Source: Deltaproteobacteria bacterium (lineage in GTDB: Bacteria; Desulfobacterota; JADFVX01). Taken from it: a stretch of 64,000 nucleotides of DNA. The translations under genes and the position numbers were made by a program. Positions 61,754-64,000 of the stretch are shown here, piece by piece. The stretch is from contig JAOUBX010000001.1 in the NCBI GenBank assembly GCA_029860075.1, positions 25,965 through 89,964 on the forward strand, read 5' to 3'. The stretch's first letter is position 1, and each line of letters starts with the position of its first letter. The notes beneath the pieces are model-generated. The model did no database searches and was not told the DNA's origin. It saw only the letters and a program-made list of their open reading frames with translations.

Positions 61754-62302
61754 TTATTTCTTTTCAAGCGTCCTCATCAATTCCCTGGCTTCAGTTTTTA
61801 GTTCATGGCCACTATATTTGCTGATAAGCGTTTGCAGGTCAGTTTCTGCTTTTTGAGGTTCTTTAACCTTCAGATAGCAAATAGCGGACATGAAAAGCAC
61901 ATTGGGCATGAATTGGCTTTCAGGGTAATCTTCCCTGAAGCTGTTGAGAGCGACAAGCGCTTCGGGAAAATTATCGCTATTCATAAAATCTTCAGCGCTT
62001 TTAAGGGCTGCCGACTCAGCCAGGAGTTTATCGCTTTCGTGCCCTTTCCAGATGGGCTTAAGCTCCTCAGAACCTTTTTCAGCGCCCTTGATTCCTGCGA
62101 CGGCTGTATTGCTTCGTTTGTTATATTTATTTGGAGAGAGTTTCCTTATCTTGATCCATAACCTGTCAAGAAACCCTTTTTTCTCATACTTTTTTTCTGT
62201 TTTAGCAGTGGACTTCTCTTCTCCGTAGAGCTTTTCCTGGTTAAGAGTCCCGATGGGGAAAATCAAGGTAATGATTACAAGAAAGTTTATGACGTTTTTC
62301 AT
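61754..62302 (-). CDS. Exported TPR-like protein
   Basis: 182 residues with a signal peptide (hydrophobic core VINFLVIITLIFPIG) and a strong GGGAGGAAG ribosome site. The central region is Lys-rich and low in order; residues about 95-182 form tandem helical repeats (ESAALKSAEDFMNSDNFPEA, NVLFMSAICYLKVKEPQKAE) of the TPR/CpoB-BamD type. Probably a periplasmic scaffold. No lipobox Cys is present. Function unknown. Confidence 0.78.
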   Translation of the reverse strand: MKNVINFLVIITLIFPIGTLNQEKLYGEEKSTAKTEKKYEKKGFLDRLWIKIRKLSPNKYNKRSNTAVAGIKGAEKGSEELKPIWKGHESDKLLAESAALKSAEDFMNSDNFPEALVALNSFREDYPESQFMPNVLFMSAICYLKVKEPQKAETDLQTLISKYSGHELKTEARELMRTLEKK

Positions 62303-62354
62303 GTCTTCCTCCCTTAATGAATATGACTTTCATCAATCTATTCTTATCTTTTTA

Positions 62355-62382
62355 AGTATAAGACATTTATTGTTAAGTTCAA
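62355..62382 (-). promoter_or_regulatory. Sigma70-type promoter for the TPR-like gene
   Basis: On the minus strand TTGAAC (62382-62377), a 16-base spacer and TATACT (62360-62355) lie about 53 bases upstream of the ATG at 62302. Confidence 0.55.
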
Positions 62383-62474
62383 AGGATATATTAATTTAAT
62401 CTATCCTAAATTAGAACCCCTGCCTTTTCCGGCAGTGTATTCCCTGCTGTTTACCCGGGACGGCTGGTTTGCTT

Positions 62475-63494
62475 TTAAGTCAGCAACTCTTCTCTAAAGT
62501 GCTTTTTAAAAATGGCGGCAAGCAGATAACTAAATATTATTACAAAGAAGATAGAAAGACACCTGGCAATTACTGTATCATTAATTAGTAAATTTATTAT
62601 GTAGGAAACAGGTTCCATTAAAAAGGGATGAAGACAATAAAGAGCAAGTGAGTATTTAGACATGAAACTTACAATTTTACCGGATTTTATTTTAGGATCT
62701 AAGGCAAAAATTAATAGTGTTAATGTTCCGAAAATGAGTGATGTTCTTGTATATGCAGGAATGGCAAATCCTTGCCCCGGAAAGAATATGGCTCCCGTGG
62801 AGGCATTCCATTCAATTATGGAAAATATAAAAAATAAAGAGAATGAAGTGACAAGAATGTAATACTTCTTTGATAAAATATTATCCTCGTTGCCTTTGAT
62901 AAGAAGCGCTGCAAAGCAATAGGGGATAAAGTTTAATGGATTCCAGTAGGCGCTTAACTGATAATAGCCGTATATTTTTGTAAGCAGTGGCAGGAACGCA
63001 ATAAATATTATTGATAATATAAAACCTGGTATCAGTATTGCGGGTTTAAGTTTTGAGATGGAATGAGTGAATAAAAGAGTAAGTATCAAACTAACGAAGA
63101 AGTAATATTTTGTATTTCCGGCCCGCAGCAAAATTACAATGAATGATGAAATAGAGTCGGGTATAATATCTAACTGGCCCGTGTAAAGATAACGCACAAC
63201 TATTAATATTGGAGCCCAAAAGCTCAGCAAAAGCAATAGACGCTTCATGCGCTTTTGGAATGCTTTATATGTTATTTCCCTGGAAACGTAAAGATAGTTT
63301 GAGACTAAAATGAAAGCCGGAACAGCCAGCAATAAAAGGTGAAAGTTCACAAAATCTGAAAAGGTAAATGTGTGTTGACGGAAGTCTTTCATGGAGAATA
63401 TTAGTGATCTGCCTCCTCCTCCCATATGCCATATCACTACGAAAACAGACATTATGGCACGTAAATAGTCGATGCCCTCTATTCTTTTATTCAT
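62475..63494 (-). CDS. Acyltransferase 3 family membrane protein
   Basis: 339 residues from the ATG at 63494 (a TTG directly before it is also open). About ten membrane segments. The N-terminal IDYLRAIMSVFVVIWHMGG carries the family's catalytic His, and the second conserved RxxR-like region is RMKRLLLLLSFW. Members O-acylate surface polysaccharides or glycolipids from acyl-CoA. It probably decorates the glycan encoded upstream although it lies on the opposite strand. Confidence 0.88.
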   Translation of the reverse strand: MNKRIEGIDYLRAIMSVFVVIWHMGGGGRSLIFSMKDFRQHTFTFSDFVNFHLLLLAVPAFILVSNYLYVSREITYKAFQKRMKRLLLLLSFWAPILIVVRYLYTGQLDIIPDSISSFIVILLRAGNTKYYFFVSLILTLLFTHSISKLKPAILIPGFILSIIFIAFLPLLTKIYGYYQLSAYWNPLNFIPYCFAALLIKGNEDNILSKKYYILVTSFSLFFIFSIIEWNASTGAIFFPGQGFAIPAYTRTSLIFGTLTLLIFALDPKIKSGKIVSFMSKYSLALYCLHPFLMEPVSYIINLLINDTVIARCLSIFFVIIFSYLLAAIFKKHFREELLT

Positions 63495-63497
63495 CAA

Positions 63498-63860
63498 TTG
63501 TCACTTCGTCGCTAAAAGTGTAAGTTTTTTTAAATCCGGATTTTTTCTTAATTACCATACCATAAATGTTAAATGTATGGTTATTGCGCAGCAGGGCATA
63601 TTCTATTATAGTAATAGCTGGTCATACCAATAAATTATGGTTTGTTAAATGATATTGTCCTATTTAAGGGGCTGTTAAATATTATGGGATCATGTTTTTG
63701 CACTTGTTATACCTGTCTTCATGCTATGATTTAACTAAATAAGTAAAGTAACGGTTCATATCATAAAATAGAGAAAATTAAGCTATAAATTCCCGATGTC
63801 ATTGTAATGCGTATTTTTATAAAATATTATTATATAAGATGTTTTGATTATTATGGTTTA
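63498..63860. other. Intergenic region with an inverted repeat
   Basis: No gene seen in these 360 bases, which separate the minus-strand acyltransferase from a plus-strand gene and so should hold divergent promoters. The only structure noted is ACCATAC (63554-63560) and GTATGGT (63575-63581), perfect 7-base arms with a 14-base loop, possibly an operator. Confidence 0.45.
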
Positions 63861-64000
63861 ATGGAAATGTACTTAAAGAACTCTAAAATTATTGTTTTTC
63901 CGACCTTTTTGTTTCATCTTATGGCAGTTTCTTTTTTCGTCTTATTCTTCTTTTCTTCTGCCCATTCCTATGAACGTATCGATTTTCTTTTTCAGATAGG
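63861..64000 (+). CDS. Start of an exported protein, truncated by the window edge
   Basis: The frame is open from the ATG at 63861 to the edge (46 codons). A hydrophobic stretch, FLFHLMAVSFFVLFFFSSA, preceded by a Lys, looks like a signal peptide cleaved near SAHS. The mature start YERIDFLFQIG hints at a beta-propeller (NHL-like) first strand, but too little is visible to name it. The ribosome site is weak. Confidence 0.5.
   Translation, partial: MEMYLKNSKIIVFPTFLFHLMAVSFFVLFFFSSAHSYERIDFLFQI

Overview
The window looks like a chromosomal segment of a Gram-negative, AT-leaning bacterium of the Desulfobacterota/Deltaproteobacteria type. This is inferred from a divergent polysaccharide deacetylase coupled to an S41 protease, multihaem c-type cytochromes beside an NHL lipoprotein and an outer-membrane barrel, and a very large envelope-polysaccharide locus. 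No phage, IS element, CRISPR array or rRNA was seen.

Layout. (a) 1-2924, minus strand: polysaccharide deacetylase, C-terminal processing protease and a small conserved protein. (b) tRNA-Cys at 3152. (c) 3496-9182, plus strand: a probable extracellular electron-transfer cluster with an octahaem cytochrome, a six-bladed NHL lipoprotein, a tetrahaem cytochrome that ends at a strong terminator, and a large outer-membrane beta-barrel. (d) 9249-21386: a first glycosylation block with three membrane proteins fused to TPR repeats, four GT2 or GT4 glycosyltransferases, a methyltransferase and a SPASM radical SAM protein; the first gene appears frameshifted in a T10 run. (e) 21431-21963: a boundary with a truncated gene and a hairpin, then a winged-helix regulator whose start codon lies in a perfect palindrome. 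(f) 22637-43380: a capsule or O-antigen precursor island. (g) 43432-61724: flippase, glycosyltransferases, two YfhO proteins, a WlbA/B/C-type diamino-uronate module, deacetylase-like and formyltransferase genes. (h) 61754-63494, minus strand: a TPR protein and an acyltransferase, followed at the right edge by the start of a secreted protein.

The main find is in (f). Five genes at 29900-34943 (APS-kinase-like, methyltransferase, PEP-synthase-like, class I amidotransferase, nucleotidyltransferase) match, as a set, the Campylobacter jejuni pathway for O-methyl phosphoramidate (MeOPN) capsule decoration (Cj1415-Cj1419). They sit among genes for GDP-D-glycero-D-manno-heptose (GmhB, HddA, HddC) and its 4,6-dehydratase and 3,5-epimerase-like modification enzymes, again as in Campylobacter. 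I therefore infer that this organism makes a modified-heptose surface glycan carrying a phosphoramidate or a related group, with the neighbouring sulfotransferase-fold proteins as candidate transferases. Most genes in (d), (f) and (g) lie on the plus strand with short gaps or ATGA/TTGA overlaps, so they probably form a few long operons; a hairpin with a T tract at 28407-28437 may separate the heptose/transketolase part from the phosphoramidate part.
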